From Amyloporia xantha (Eukaryota > Basidiomycota > Agaricomycetes > Polyporales > Adustoporiaceae), in the NCBI GenBank assembly GCA_036971615.1, contig JAYKKR010000001.1:2108001-2172000 (forward strand): a stretch of DNA of 64,000 nt. The letters are read 5' to 3'. This document shows, piece after piece, positions 22,901 through 35,197 of this stretch. Each line of letters opens with the position of its first letter. Position 1 is the first letter of the stretch. The translations under genes were made by a program, and so were the position numbers. The notes under the pieces are model-generated. The model was not told the origin of the DNA. It made no database searches and saw only the letters and a program-made list of their open reading frames with translations.

Positions 22901-25280
22901 CAGCGAAATTCACCGAAGTGCTTTAGAAAACTTCTGGGTCGATCTTGTCATGAGGAATCCACTTAGCGTTGAAGTGACCCTTTCAGGGCTATCCATCGGT
23001 GTCAAAGATGCCTTGTCAGATGATGTCGAAGCCATCAAGGACCTTGTGGATGTTGAGGTTATTGACGACATTGTGCTAGGTGCCAAGGAAACGCGTACCG
23101 TGAGTAGAAACTTTGTTTTGTGGTCCATTTATTTGTTGACAATATACCTTCCAGATACCTGTTGCTGTCAAATGCAAACGACGGGCTTCTTTAGAGATCA
23201 CCCATGTTACCTACGAGTTCCTCTCGCTGCTCCCTACTACAGAGTCTCTGGCGATACGTGGGCGCCGCTTGCATGACACCCCTCAGCAAAGGCAGAACAA
23301 GGTGTATGCTCCGAACGTATTCATCAGAGTAGATGTGGAAGAAGCTGCGCACCGATTGCATGCCAGTTTTGTGGACGACAGACACCTGATGTTGGCTCAT
23401 GGCGAACACAAGCGTCTGAAGTTGTGCATGACTAACACTGGATCGAAAAAAATTAGTGAGCTGTGGATGGTGGCAGGAAGAGAAGATGAGATTTGGATAG
23501 AACCGCTAGGGTCTAGCCATTCAGGTGATTCCCGTTGATATCTGTGCACTTCTTAACTAAGTGAGCATTTCAGGCCCGGCGACGTCGGATACTGTAGAGA
23601 TTTTGCATTCAAGAAATTCTATATCTCCTCAAGAACCGTATCGAATACCTCTGGACAGGCCTCAAGGACCATCCGAACTCGCGTCTGGGGATAGTTTACA
23701 ATTTTCTGTACTGCTCCATGCTTCTCGTCCGGCCGAACAAGACCTCTGTCTCCTTTTCGTCTTCCGAGAAGTATGTAGGTTTCTTCATTTGTCCCGACTG
23801 TCACTGATATCCACTCCAGGCGGAAGGCTTACCTTTCCGCTGTGCCCGAGTTCTCCGGCACTACGAGGTCAGACCAATCATGAGAGTGACGGTGTCATCG
23901 CGGCCGAGTGAATCGCTCTCCCATCTCTTTCTGTTGGGCGTGGATGTAGAAAACGTGACCGAGTCTACCGGCCTGCGATTAACACAGCTAACCTCCGTGA
24001 GCCCTATGTGGACGTGCACTCCGGTGGAAGGAGATCATCTGTATGTGCCGTTCTCACCTTTCATCATTTCTCATATTCAATGTTTTCAGGGGTACAATCT
24101 TGCCACATCAGGCTGCCAGACTGGTTCTGGGCGCCATGCCATGGTCACACGGACCCGGTTCCGGAGATACGCTGCGTTTTGTCGTACGTAAATTCAGGGA
24201 TGTGCTACAAGGCAACCAGCCGGAGCCAACGGATCCACCACCGATTGACGTAATATGCGGTCACGTCTCAGAGGTTCGTGCATAGATGAATCAATTTTAG
24301 CCTTGAGTTGATCAATGTGCCATAAGATCCAGAGTGTCATCTCGGTTTCCCAACCCGCTATCCGCCATTTCATTGATTCTGGGAGGCGCAACTATAGCGT
24401 GAACTCGGCTCTTTCATCACATCCTTATATACCGGCCGACACCCATAGGTCGATATTCCCTCTGTACAACCCTTATTCGGTCGATATCATAGTCTTTTGG
24501 GAGATCCCTATAGAGGGTCGGGCAGGACACATCCTCATACCTGGACTCAGTCTCGGAGCTGGCCATGCCCCTCTTAAGGATGTCCTGGAAGAGGCGGAAG
24601 GTTCAAAGATCAGACGGTCAATGTATGCTGAAACACAGCGCCAGCGGCAGGAAATTCTGAAGGCAATAAGGGATAGTGAATGGAACGTAGAAATGAATCC
24701 TGTCGTCGTGTCTATTCAGGCTGCTGGCGTAACAGAACATGATTTCTCTGGAGGGTATGTTGTTCCTCAAGCATGATCCTATTTATCTAATGTCCGCGTC
24801 GCTTCTCAGTCCATGCAGTATCCCAGTCAAGTTTATCCTGCGAAATATGTCATCCACTAACCCTTGTCGGGTTGTCCTGAAACTCACCTCAGAGCGCGAG
24901 CGGCCTATATCAACGTGAGGATTCTCCCCTGTTTGGCTTTTGGCGAAATGGTAACGTTTCGATGTTTAGCGAACTATTGCCTCCCCGTTATGCTGGACGT
25001 CTCACCCATCGTGGGAATCATTGAGCCATTGGCTTCGCTCACTTTCCAAGTGAAAGTTTGGGTGGCACGTCCCGGTAGCTTCGCTGTGGACGGTTGGACT
25101 GTCGAGACCGAAGTTGGGGAGTGTCTTACTTCGGACCAAACCTCGTCAGAAGCGGGTGGCGTCGTCTTGGCGCCTCTCCGACTCGATAATGGATGGCGGA
25201 CACGACATCTTCGCTATGTACAAAAATCGGGACCGGACGACCGATGTTGCATCACTGTTTCTGACACTGTACGATCATAA
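19967..25280 (+). CDS. TRS85: Trs85/TRAPPC8, TRAPPIII subunit (apparent frameshift near the 3' end)
   Basis: Large subunit that defines the TRAPPIII Rab1/Ypt1 exchange complex, needed in autophagy and Golgi traffic. Start 19967 ([20 protein letters not shown]); more than ten exons. Landmarks: [31 protein letters not shown], a Pro-rich insertion at about 20880-21080, [19 protein letters not shown], a Ser-rich stretch, then [20 protein letters not shown] and [20 protein letters not shown] typical of the family. Beta-rich C-terminal domains follow. In the last exon (from 24970) splicing gives [15 protein letters not shown], and then the frame must slip by one base inside GGG at 25013-25015 to read [20 protein letters not shown] and end [20 protein letters not shown] at 25280. 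Read literally, a TGA occurs at 25022-25024. Confidence 0.88.
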
Positions 25281-25945
25281 TCGCAGAATATCTCCCCCAT
25301 ATATAACTTATTACGTCGGGAAATGCTTTCGTTGGACACTAATACTGCTTCTACTCCTCGCACCGTCTGTTAAAGGATGATGTTGCCTAAGATTATTTGG
25401 ATTTCTCGTAGTGACTCAATGTTTTGGTGAGAATCTGCGATGCTAATACTCCTATGCAGACACACAATTGTCTGTAAGTGCAATTTACATGCCCTTCAGT
25501 GCTATGGCCGAGTGATCAGCGTTCTGCGCTCAGCTTGGAATGGCCGTCTAACGCAAAAGTCGTATATCTTGACATATTGCATTTTTCGGCATTATCGTCG
25601 TGTGACATTCATCCCCCTTGTCGCACTGTTGTTCTGGAGACTTTGCTCGTTCATAGATATATTGACTGATCGAAGATTACTACAGCCGGAATGAGTCGTC
25701 GCCAATAATCAGCGATGCGGGGCGAATGCGGAGATAGAAGAGCTCGGATATTCGCATACATACTATATATCCACACACTCCGGACTCAGAGCTTGCCTCA
25801 GCTTGATGCAGTCCCACTTACTGCGGTCTCACATGCCACTCAAGTTGCAGGTAAGTGCTGGTATACTCATTGGTGCAACAGCAAAATAAGAGTCGCGTGC
25901 ATGTATAAAAAAGCCGATGGACTACAAGGTCCTGCTTGAGTTGAG
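25281..25945. other. Convergent 3' intergenic region
   Basis: 665 bp between the 3' ends of TRS85 and the Mpv17-like gene. Several short frames, none convincing. No repeat seen. Confidence 0.35.
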
Positions 25946-26874
25946 TTACTCCCGCTTTCCTTCCTGGTCTTTCTTGGCCTTGGCTTTGGCCTCCATAGCC
26001 ATGCGTATCTTCTTCAACTTTGTGTTGAAATATGTCTGGCATGGCGTTAGCGTGACGAAATGCCAAGGCAACATTCAGTGTACTGACTCCGGTAACGAAC
26101 TGCACCAAATTGATGAAGGGCACCCACAACTCTGGCGCGAGATATCGCTGTGCAATTACAATGGTCAAAGGTAGGGTCATCCAAGTAACCTGCACTTTCG
26201 TTAACAGGAGCAATAGAGGGATAAAGGACGAATGGCAGGCGTACTCTTAACGCGCTCATATATCCTGCTTTGATTAGTCTTGACGACGTCGTCGACGCTC
26301 CCCGCGCGCCATTGATGATTGACGTACAGGTCAGGTAGACTAACGCACATCCGAGATTATAAGCATTCGTGGTCTCCACTCCAGCATTAGGGTCCAGGGA
26401 CCGGCACTAACCTGCCACTTGTATCGGCGCTACCACGAGGTTACTGACGAGCAGTTGCCCGATCTTCGCCGCCAGACTCGTCTTTCCGGCAAATAGCTTC
26501 TGCATCAGGCCTACCAAGGTGTGACCGAGGGGCGCAGACACTAAGAATCCATAGAGCGCCATCTTCGGTGCTTTCGGGTTGATCTTCGCGCGAGCGAGTA
26601 CGTGCGCATATAACGGAGCATCTTTTGGCACAGGCGGGGTGCGCTCTCCTGCAAGGTGCGTTGCAAGGACCTCCTGGAAGAACTGTAGTACACCTAGGAT
26701 CGGAAATGGCGCATGAGAACGTGGCCATGGTCAACACGTTGATCGACCCATATTTGACGGGTGACAGGCTCAACTTGTGGTGATTGCTTTCGTTCTTAGC
26801 GGGTGCGCTGCGAGCGAAGCCAAATAGGCGGCGAGCAACGGGTTTATCTTTTTGGGAGCAGCGACGGCACTCAT
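25946..26874 (-). CDS. Mpv17/PMP22-family membrane protein
   Basis: Small four-helix membrane protein of mitochondria or peroxisomes; in the family members form channels. It starts at 26874 (MSAVAAPKKINPLLAAYLAS) and continues AAHPLRTKAITTSVLQFFQE, the family N-terminus, across an intron with donor GTTGAG. Next come KMALYGFLVSAPLGHTLVGL, KIGQLLVSNLVVAPIQVAVY, VTWMTLPLTIVIAQRYLAPE and LWVPFINLVQFVTG (the family W-x-P-F-x-N motif). The last exon is TYFNTKLKKIRMAMEAKAKA, ending in a Lys-rich tail. Phases agree at the junctions checked. Convergent with TRS85. Confidence 0.88.
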
Positions 26875-27312
26875 CCTGGCGGCGTAGTACTGACAAGGAG
26901 GTGAGAAAGCCTAACCTTGCAGAGAAACATGCCTATACTGAACACTCTCATGCCACTGCGAGTTAGTGTGGGGATCACGGGAAGATCCAGACGCACGGCA
27001 TCCGCCCAAAACAAGTTACCAACATTGTATGACATACGCTCCAGTTATTCGGCAGGGTCGGAGACAGTGCTCAAACTACAACGTGCTTGCGCGACGTCCC
27101 CGTAATTGCTCACACTCATATCACACAGCTTGAGCGTGAGTGCAAAAATCCAGGGTTTAGTATATAGAGCATATATGATAACAATGAATAACTAATGACA
27201 TTTGTCCGCACGCGAACCTGCCCTATAGAAATGTCTAACCAATGACGAAGATCATGCATGCATCTAAATCTACTTCTTGACCCTGCATTGGACCGATTAG
27301 CCACGACAAACG
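26875..27312. other. Intergenic region, no gene seen
   Basis: 438 bp between two minus-strand genes: promoter of the Mpv17-like gene and 3' UTR of the carrier. No feature seen. Confidence 0.35.
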
Positions 27313-28733
27313 TCAATATACTACTTGCATGAGGCGACGCACCAGACTTTCACGTAATCCGCGAAAGGAGACCATGCATATTGTCTGCCAAATACCGAGA
27401 CCGATACGCGGTGTTACACCGCGGTACAGACCCTTGATGCCGTTCTCCTTGTAAACGTATTGCAGAGTGTTCACAATAGTAACCTTCGCTGGGCGGTCCG
27501 TGCGCGTAGATTTTGCCATCGATTGCATCTAAGCGGCAAACGCATGAGAAGAGATGGTGCTGCGCTAGACTGGACAACCAACCTCCACTCGGACGACCTC
27601 AATGGGCTGGTTCCACGTCGCCAGCGCACCACCAAAGGCCGAGGAGAAAATCTTCTCCGCTGCAGTCAACTTCTCTGTCTCACTCTTACCCTTGACTTGC
27701 CGGATCGTAGTCTCAGCTAACCGGGCAAAGCCCATCCTGTATTTCTATCAAACCTGCTCCAAGGTTTGCTTCAACGCAACCACCGCCACTCACCGGGAAC
27801 CCCAGTTAGTCATCTGTCGTACGGCAACTGCGTTGACACCTTTGTTGATACCCGCAAGACCTTCACGGCGGTAGATATCCATAAACACAGCCCAAGTCGA
27901 TGGTGGTTTGACCCCCGATGCCGCCTGTTTATGCCGTGTGATCTCTGCCGTCTTCATACAAGTGCAGAAGCCTGGCGCAGTGATACCAAATCAGCATTCA
28001 AATTACAACGGCAGTAATTTGGAACGCCAGTTCTCCAGGATTGTTCACTCACCCATGGTAGCATATGCTTGTGCGACACCGCCCGTCATACCACCAAGTA
28101 GACCAGCGACAGCCGGGCTCACACCCATATTGACTGTCGCGGTTTCCACCTCCGATGCAGTGAATAGTAGCACGGCACCCTTCGTGGACGCCTCTATCCA
28201 CGCCTGTATTTAGTCATCCCAATTAGCACATGAGAAGTATGTGACATAGCATACACCAGACAGACCCATGGAATAAGACCCTGGTAGAAGCCCAAGACAC
28301 CTCCTCGACTCCAGATAGTCTGGACGGCCTGGAGCATACTCTGTGACCGAACCGCGGCCATCTGAGTCTTGAGCACCTCCAGAGGCTGGCCTAGCGTCGT
28401 GACCTGGAACGTGTTTAGTGAGCACGAGCGCGACAAGCCGGAGAAGCCCACTAAGACTTGCCTCCTGCAAAAGTAGCTCATCAGTGGCATATCCTCGCAT
28501 ACGTGGAATGAGGTACTCACGAACTACATTATGCAAAGCGGGCAGATTGATTCGTTAGTCCTGCATATATTGCATGAAAGTACTAGAGGTCAATACCATG
28601 TTCATTATACCGCCTGAACAGTACTGCAGATCAGTATTCACGTGCGACTACGTAGCCACCGACGCGTCCGCTCACCGACGGCGATGTTGGACCAGTTGAC
28701 GCCCTTCTGGCCTGGTTCCTTCTCGATGGCCAT
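27313..28733 (-). CDS. YHM2: Mitochondrial carrier, Yhm2-like (citrate/oxoglutarate)
   Basis: Inner mitochondrial membrane carrier. The closest family by sequence features is yeast Yhm2, which exchanges citrate for oxoglutarate and exports NADPH-generating citrate. It starts at 28733 ([20 protein letters not shown]). Carrier signatures are [12 protein letters not shown] in the first repeat and [10 protein letters not shown] in the third. The middle repeat carries [20 protein letters not shown] and [20 protein letters not shown], as in Yhm2. The end reads [20 protein letters not shown] and [14 protein letters not shown]. Split into many exons by short introns. Substrate is inferred from similarity only. 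Confidence 0.85.
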
Positions 28734-29789
28734 GGTAGTAGTGAGGTCGACGACGAAAGACGAGGAGGTGGAGGTGGAGGTAAAGGGGACCAGGGGGAGA
28801 GTTGGCGAGCGTTGAAGATATTGGGGAGGAGCGTGACTGACAGCCGGCTATTTGTCCACCACAAACACGCTGGGCCTTCCGTCCCGTGCGGGGTCGCTTG
28901 CGGGGCTGCTCATAATATATCGTCCCATATCATCCATGGTACGACCATGTTCGCGTCTCTTGCTCGTCGTGGCTTTCGACATTCGCTGTGCCGTCTTATG
29001 TATTTTTCGACAGCAGCAAATGCATACATAATGCGACCGTCCATGATCAGGTGCATAGATCTCGTCTCAGCCCTTGTAACCAGGTAAGTTTGACGACAAT
29101 TCCAGAGGCGGCGCTTCCGAAGTAGTGGGCCGCACAAACAGCGCGCACCAAAGACAGCTTGAAACACTTTCACGAGCTCGGTCTTCTGGCCCGTTCCTCA
29201 TCATTAGGGGTTAGAGGCGGAGGAGGTAAGCGTTCGCAGTTGTGTTCTGTATAGGTCAAATGATCATGCCTTCAGCCATTGGCTCAGGGGGCCTTATATG
29301 CTGTTATTTGGCCTATATCCAATAGTATGCACTCCAGACGTACACCTGACGGTACGGTGCTCTGGCCCCGTCATCAGTCGCCAATGCAAAGCTACGTCGG
29401 CTGTCAATTTTACGTGATTTTTTGCCTCATTTGATCAAAGCCCCTTTCACCGTGGCCCCGGGGGCGGCTGCCTGGAGCTGTTCGCAGCTGTTCAAACGGC
29501 CGCTCAACTGTCGTTCGCGAGTGAGAGCGGCTTGCACTAGTGTCTCATGCAGTGCCACGTAAATGACAAGGCTAAACGTAATGAGGCGGATGCAAACCTA
29601 ATTGCGACCCACTTATAAGTATTCGGTGGCCCTCTTTGTTCGTCCTCTCTTTTGTTTTGTCTCGCCATCCCGCGTAGCCCCTGGGCCACTTTCGTCATAT
29701 CAACTCATTTTGACAAGGAGACTATTTGGTGAGCAGAATACTCACTTCTGGATAACGCTTGTCACTCAATGAGAATTTAGTGTGCGTTG
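28734..29789. promoter_or_regulatory. Long divergent intergenic region, no gene seen
   Basis: 1056 bp between the Yhm2-like and F-box-like genes. Holds short shadow frames only. TTATAAG at about 29612 is a TATA-like sequence about 180 bp upstream of the F-box gene, followed by a pyrimidine-rich stretch. A GC-rich block with inverted elements lies at about 29450-29530. Confidence 0.35.
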
Positions 29790-30961
29790 ATGTCGTCGGT
29801 ACCACCTGAATTGAGCGACTACATCGTTGATTACCTCCACAACGATTCCGCCTCGCTCGCAGCCTGCAGTTTAGTCTCTCGCAATTGGGCTCCCACAGCG
29901 CGTTATCATTTATTCTCTAGCATTCTGCTGCACGATGTGCAATCATGCGGAGCCTTCGCGCGGCTGTTGGACGCGTCGCCGAGCATCGGACTCTACGTCC
30001 GTGAATTGCATCTATCAAAACTGAGCTCGACTCGCCCAGGCGAGATGTCTATGGTCGAGAAGATCTTGCCGTCAATTCTAGCTCGCTTGGAAAGGATGAA
30101 GTCCCTAGGCATCACGTTGCTCGACTTGAATCACGTCATGAAGGCCGGTCTGGCGCATTGCGGGTCCGTGACGAAGCTGCAGCTGCAGTACTGCACGCTC
30201 CCATCATTCGGAGATCTCGTCCAGTTCTGCTTCTCGTTCCCACGTCTCGAACACCTCACTTTCCAAGGGGTCTCGTGGTCTTCCACATACCTTGGCCTCG
30301 ACCCGCGATCAGTGGCGGCACCAAAATTGCGCTCGCTCGTCTTGGGAAGGGACATGCATTTGAGCAACATTGTGGATTTCATCATCCTTGGGTCACACAA
30401 CGAGAACATTACGAGTCTTTCAGTCTGTTGCACCTCAGAAGAGGATGCCACCTCTGTAGGAGCTTTATTAGAGGTCCAAGGCCATTCCTTGAAGCAACTT
30501 GAGTTCGAGTGGCATCCCACTCGGCTCGGAGTCAATGGTCCGTACTACCTGTCACTCATCGAGTGTTAATGTGCTAATCTGTTCATCTCCCCTCTCCAGC
30601 TGTCTTCCTTCCAAATTCGTTGTCTTTGCAACACTGCACGAACCTCGAGGAACTGTCTCTGCATTGTGTTATCTCGGAGAACTGTGCCATACCATGGGTC
30701 ACATCACTGCTGTCCGATTTGCATTCGACTGCTATCAGAAAGATCACACTGGAAATCCGACTGCTTGGGGATCTCGATGCCCTTGATTGGACGATGCTGG
30801 AGAAAGTGCTTTCCCAAGCGAGGTTCGCTCACTTGCAGTCCCTCGAATTAGGGATGGTGTTATGGTCGGGGCTTGGTTTGAGTACTGTGGAGGTGCAGAG
30901 TTCGATTTATGAGCGTCTACCTGTTCTGAAGTCCAAAGGACTTGTCCATTTTGCGTCGTGA
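29790..30961 (+). CDS. F-box-like / leucine-rich protein
   Basis: Two exons joined by an intron from the GTCCGT at about 30539 to the AG before CTGTCTTC. Start 29790. The N-terminus, VPPELSDYIVDYLHNDSASL then AACSLVSRNWAPTARYHLF, matches the F-box-like pattern found in large families of agaricomycetes. F-box proteins bring substrates to SCF ubiquitin ligases. The rest is a run of Leu-rich units (LYVRELHLSKLSS, VTKLQLQYCTLPSFGDL, FPRLEHLTFQGVSW, LRSLVLGRDMHLSNI, NLEELSLHCVI, LQSLELGMVLWSGLGL) suggesting an LRR solenoid. It ends at VLKSKGLVHFAS. Substrate unknown. Confidence 0.85.
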
Positions 30962-31402
30962 AACGTCTTGCTACTCGTAGGTTTTCGTGGTTACCATCAG
31001 CAGTAACCTAATGCATGTTCCTTACCTTACATCGGTCGTAATGAAGCGTTATAATCTTATGTGTCAATGATAGCTGCCAAAATCCATTCCACCCAATTAA
31101 ATGACAGCAGTAATACAGTATCAGGCTCCTGATGTTTAGCACACTACAGAGGGTATGATTGATGGGGTAACATACTTGCAAGGCGAGAATCGAGATACGA
31201 GAGCAACAGAGCGGAGACGAACAACATAGCTGTCCCCCGTATTAAATCAATCCGTAATGAAGGGAGAAGGAATTTTGCGACAATGAGGAATCCGAACGCA
31301 AACCAGGAGGCAAGCTAGCAATGTCGAACCGTCGTCGGGCGTGCTTGTCGTGGAGGTTGTCGAGAACGGTGGCCACGAGGCGGATGCACGGTCCGCTGTT
31401 GC
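30962..31402. other. Convergent 3' intergenic region
   Basis: 441 bp between the F-box-like gene and the longest 3' end proposed for the coiled-coil gene. Nothing coding seen. Confidence 0.35.
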
Positions 31403-31454
31403 CTATTCTTTTGCTTTCATTTGCTCCATGAGGTGATCAACGTCCTCTTTCAAT
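31403..31454 (-). CDS. Alternative last exon of the coiled-coil gene
   Basis: If the 191-nt intron 31645-31455 is spliced (donor CG|GTATGT, acceptor TTGCAG with a T-rich tract upstream), the frame continues R-LKEDVDHLMEQMKAKE and stops at 31403. The phase fits exactly. This removes the membrane segment and makes a soluble coiled-coil end. No transcript data to decide. Confidence 0.5.
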
Positions 31455-31569
31455 CTGCAACGCAATCGCGGCGTGAAAAATAAAGATATCATGAGTATTG
31501 TAAATTAGCGTCCGATGAGAAAGGAGTGATAAAAGGAAATGAGCGTGAGGTAGGAAGGGTGTGGTTAAT

Positions 31570-34500
31570 TTAGAATAGTCCGTAGATCACGGCCAGCGTG
31601 AACATCGCTCCGAGAAAGCTCTTCAATCCGAAGACTTTCACATACCGTGTTATCTGATCTTGGCTTTCCTCTTGATCCTGTTCAAGGTACTGAATTTCCA
31701 TGGCCTTCCGCGCAACTTCTTGCTGGAGTTCATCGGCCTTCGATAAAGCGATATCCAACTCCTCTCTCAACAATCTGATCGACCGTTCGTGTTCCGCTTG
31801 CAGATCGTGGACCTTGAGGTTGTGTGCCTCATGCAGACGCTGCAGCTCATCCCGCGAAACACTGGAGGTCCGTGCGTGTGCAGATCCATTACTCTTCGAA
31901 GGGGTCATCGGCTCTGCGGCTAGAGTTGCCTTCAGAGTTGCCAATTCGCCCTGAAGATCGGACAGTGTTGTCTGCAGCTCGGATTTCTCAGAAGTAAGAG
32001 ATGAAACCTCCTCTTGATGCACAGTACGGAGTTTTGTGACCTCCTCCGCACGTCCCATAGCTGCTTCTTCCAACTCCTTCAGGTGGTTCCTCGAAACCTC
32101 CGTCAACGACTCCTTCGTCGCAACGAACATGTCATTGAGGGATGCATGGTCATCACGCGCGTTGGAAAGCTCCTTCGAAAGACGGGCAATCACTTCATCT
32201 TTATCTGATTTGTCGACAGCAGCGGCAATCTGGCGAGCCTCGTCAAGCTGAGTTTTCAATGACTGCAACTCTTGCGCGGACGAAGCCAGGGCTCCTTTCG
32301 CCTTGGCAAGGTCATCCTGCGTGGCCTTAAGCTCGAGATTCTGCTTAGAGATCTGCTTTTCAAGCGCCTTGACCTGGCTCTCGAGCGCAGCCTGGTGTTC
32401 GGATTTGAGCCCCTCGATCGTCGACTGGTGAGCAGCGCGCATCTGTTCGATCGTAGCCTGCGACTCAGCACGGAGCGCCTGGAGATCTTGACTGTGAGCA
32501 TCCCCAGCCTCATTCTAGTCCAATGTCAGTGTGTCAACAACTGGCCATGATGCTCATGAATATCACCTTGGCACGTTCAAACGCTTCCTTCAACAATTCA
32601 TCGTGTTCAGCCTTCACAGCATCCACTTTCGCATTGTATTTGGTCTCCTGACTCTGTAGGGACGGTCAGTGCCGTTTCATTCTACGAAGATATCGACAAC
32701 GCACATCGAGATCCGCCTTGATCGCCTCCATTTCCACGGTTAGCTTGTTCTCAATCTCTTTAGAACTGTCTTGGAGTTCCTGGAGTTGCTTCGCATGAGC
32801 TTCAGTGAGCGTTTCGATCTCGGCTCTGGCCTGCTCTTGGCCATCGACTGCCTTCGCCAGTTTTTCTTCGAGCTCCTTAAACTGCGTGGAAAGCTTGGCA
32901 TACTCAGTGCGAGCAACCTCCAATTCCTCAACTAGTGACGTCGCTGCCTCGTCTGCCTTGCTGAGCTTCTCGTCCTCCTTCGTCTGCGCTTCAGCGAGAG
33001 CCGCTTGCATGGCTTCTCCAGCCTTAACGATCTCCTCCTCCAGCGAAGCAATCCGAGAAAGAGCCTCCTTGTGTTCGTCCTCCGACTTCTCCTGGTCCTC
33101 CTTCATCTCCAAGATCTCAATTTCGAGTTCAGATACTTTGGTAGACTTTTCCTCGTTCTCCACCTTCAGCTCCGCAAGCTGAGCTTCCAGTGCTTCCGTG
33201 CGAGCAGCCTGCTCCTGAAGTGCAGCAACCTTCGCGTCAGCCTCGGCATATGCTTGGGCGTGAGCAGCTTTGAGACTCTCGATCTCAGCCTGGATAGCGT
33301 CCAAATCGGCTTTCGCCTTGAGGAACGCGGCATGCTCGACCTCTGCCACAGTCGAAGCTTGATCGGAAGAGGAACGTATGACGTCTAAGTTCTCCTTTGC
33401 GGCCTGGACTTCGGATTCAAGGGCCTGAATCTGGGACTGAAGTGTCGCGACGAGCTCCGTCTGTGTGGCAGCAGATGCCTTCGCAGCCTCAAGCTATTGT
33501 GGCAGTGTCACTAATGAACAGAAGAAATGAAGCAGGGGACAAACCTCTGAGCGGACTGCTTCCAGTCGAGAATCATCGGCTTGCAGTGTGCTGAGGCTTT
33601 CTCGTACCTCTGCAAGCTCCTTCTCAGCCTGGCTCTTCGCCTCTTCCAGAGCCTGCAGCGCTGTCTGCTTGGCTTCAACTTCAGCTGAGGCTGTATCCAA
33701 TGATTCCTTCAAAGTAGCGATTTGACCCTCGAGTTCAGTGACAGCTTCAGTCTTGGACGTGAGCGATGCGGTGGCTTCGTTCAGCTATTCCAGCATCAGC
33801 ATCGCGCCCACTACAGCTATCATATATTTAGAAACTAACCTTGCTCTGAAGCTCCTCAACCGCCTTACTGTCATCTCTGACCTCCTTGATGGAGGAAATA
33901 GAGCCAGAACCCGCTGTCCTCGTCGGCCTCGTAGACGACGTGCTCGGAGGCTTGTTCGTCGAAGGAGCGAGACTGGCACGAGGCCCTGCCGTTGTCCTCT
34001 TAACTTCCCCGCTCACAGATGCCCGTGGGCGAGGAGCAGCAGATGCAGAATCCGGGGTGGCGCCAGAAGTACGCGTGGCAGAGGATGTGGTCGTAGCGGG
34101 CTTCGAGACGGCAGCGGGTCCCAAGGACGCCCTACCGCTAGTAGGAGTGGGAGCCTTTCCGCCAGTTGGAGTGGGGGCCTTTCCGCCAGTTGGCGTAGGT
34201 GCCTTGGGCGCGATAGACTGTCTCCGCGTCGCGGTCGTCGTAGAGCCGGACACGGCGGACGAACCCTGTCTGGATGGAGGCATGGATGTTTTTGCAGCGG
34301 GCTGGGGCGCACTGGTCGATTTGCGAAGGGAAGATGTCGCGGACGCAGGTTTGGCGGATGTAGCAGAGGCTGTGCCCGTGGCTTTCGAGACGGCCGCAGG
34401 CGCATGCTTGACCGCGCCCGCTCCAAACGTGCCCGAGTTGATGATCTATGCGGCGTCGTTATGCATTCAGCGTGTCTGCCACGAGACCAGAGGGAAAAGG

Positions 34501-34924
34501 CATGAGCAAGAGCACCCACCTTCTTGACTAATGGAGAAGCTGGTGCAGCCGTGGTCTTTGCAGGTCTCACAGAGATCGACGGCTTCGCCGTGGGCTTAGC
34601 CTTCGGCGAGACAGGTGCAGGAGCCTCCTCCTTCAAGGTCTCGGTCTCCGCAGGCATGTCCTCTGCGTGGGATGGCGCAGCTGCTTCACTTTCGACTTCA
34701 ACCGCAGGTACAGACGCAAGCTTGGAACCGTTGGTTATGCCGTCTTCAACGTGTTCTTCCGCCACGCCTTCCGCAGGCTTTTCTTCAGAAACGGACTCGA
34801 CCGCGTCACTTGCCTCGTGGTCTTCATTTACCTCGCTGTGAGTCTCCAGGTGCTCGGATTCCTCTGGCTCCGCCACGACATCCTGCGCAGCGCTGACGGG
34901 CTCCTGGTTTTCGGCGTCCGACAT
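31570..34924 (-). CDS. Long coiled-coil protein, tail-anchored form
   Basis: Start 34924 (MSDAENQEPVSAAQDVVAEP). An acidic N-terminus leads into a Ser/Thr/Ala/Pro-rich basic region with a tandem APTPTGGK repeat. From about 33860 to 31660 the protein is almost pure coiled coil, Glu/Lys/Ala/Leu-rich, cut by short introns. It ends in a basic-hydrophobic segment, GLKSFLGAMFTLAVIYGLF, and stops at 31570, the layout of a C-terminal tail anchor. Golgin-like tethers look like this, but the exact family is not recognised. A perfect donor GTATGT at 31645-31640 and an acceptor at 31456-31455 would instead remove the anchor and end at 31403 with LKEDVDHLMEQMKAKE, continuing the coil. Both forms are plausible. 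Confidence 0.8.
34138..34206 (-). repeat. 24-bp in-frame tandem repeat (APTPTGGK)
   Basis: About 2.8 copies of a 24-bp unit inside the coiled-coil gene, encoding APTPTGGK, APTPTGGK and APTPTSGR. Units differ at few positions, so the copies are recent or homogenised. Probably a disordered linker. Confidence 0.7.
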
Positions 34925-35197
34925 AGAAACAGATTGTGTGGTGGCAACAAGTGCACACCCGGGTATCGAGTATTAGATAGTGATATGTTGGGTCAGAGCA
35001 AGCCTGAGGGCAGCTGCACGCCCGGTGCAAGGAAGACTGCAAGCAAACAAAAACAAGACGCGTACCCGACGCGTCCCACGTCGCCACGTTTCTGCGCGCG
35101 AACAGCGCTATCCTCAAAATAGCCTCCTCTATCATTCTACTACGGTCTCTTTTGTTATTCTAGTTCGTGCACTCTAATCTACACAATTTGCTTCTAA

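Noticed and set aside
25114..25380. Alternative TRS85 C-terminus ending in a hydrophobic stretch
   Set aside because: The other frame ([16 protein letters not shown]) matches the family end better, so the hydrophobic tail is a shadow.
30131..30535. 134-codon antisense frame inside the F-box-like gene
   Set aside because: Shadow of a real exon on the other strand; no independent support.
34013..34924. Long minus-strand frame with Arg/Pro-rich second half
   Set aside because: Its first half is the true coiled-coil exon; after the intron near 34510-34440 the real protein uses another frame.
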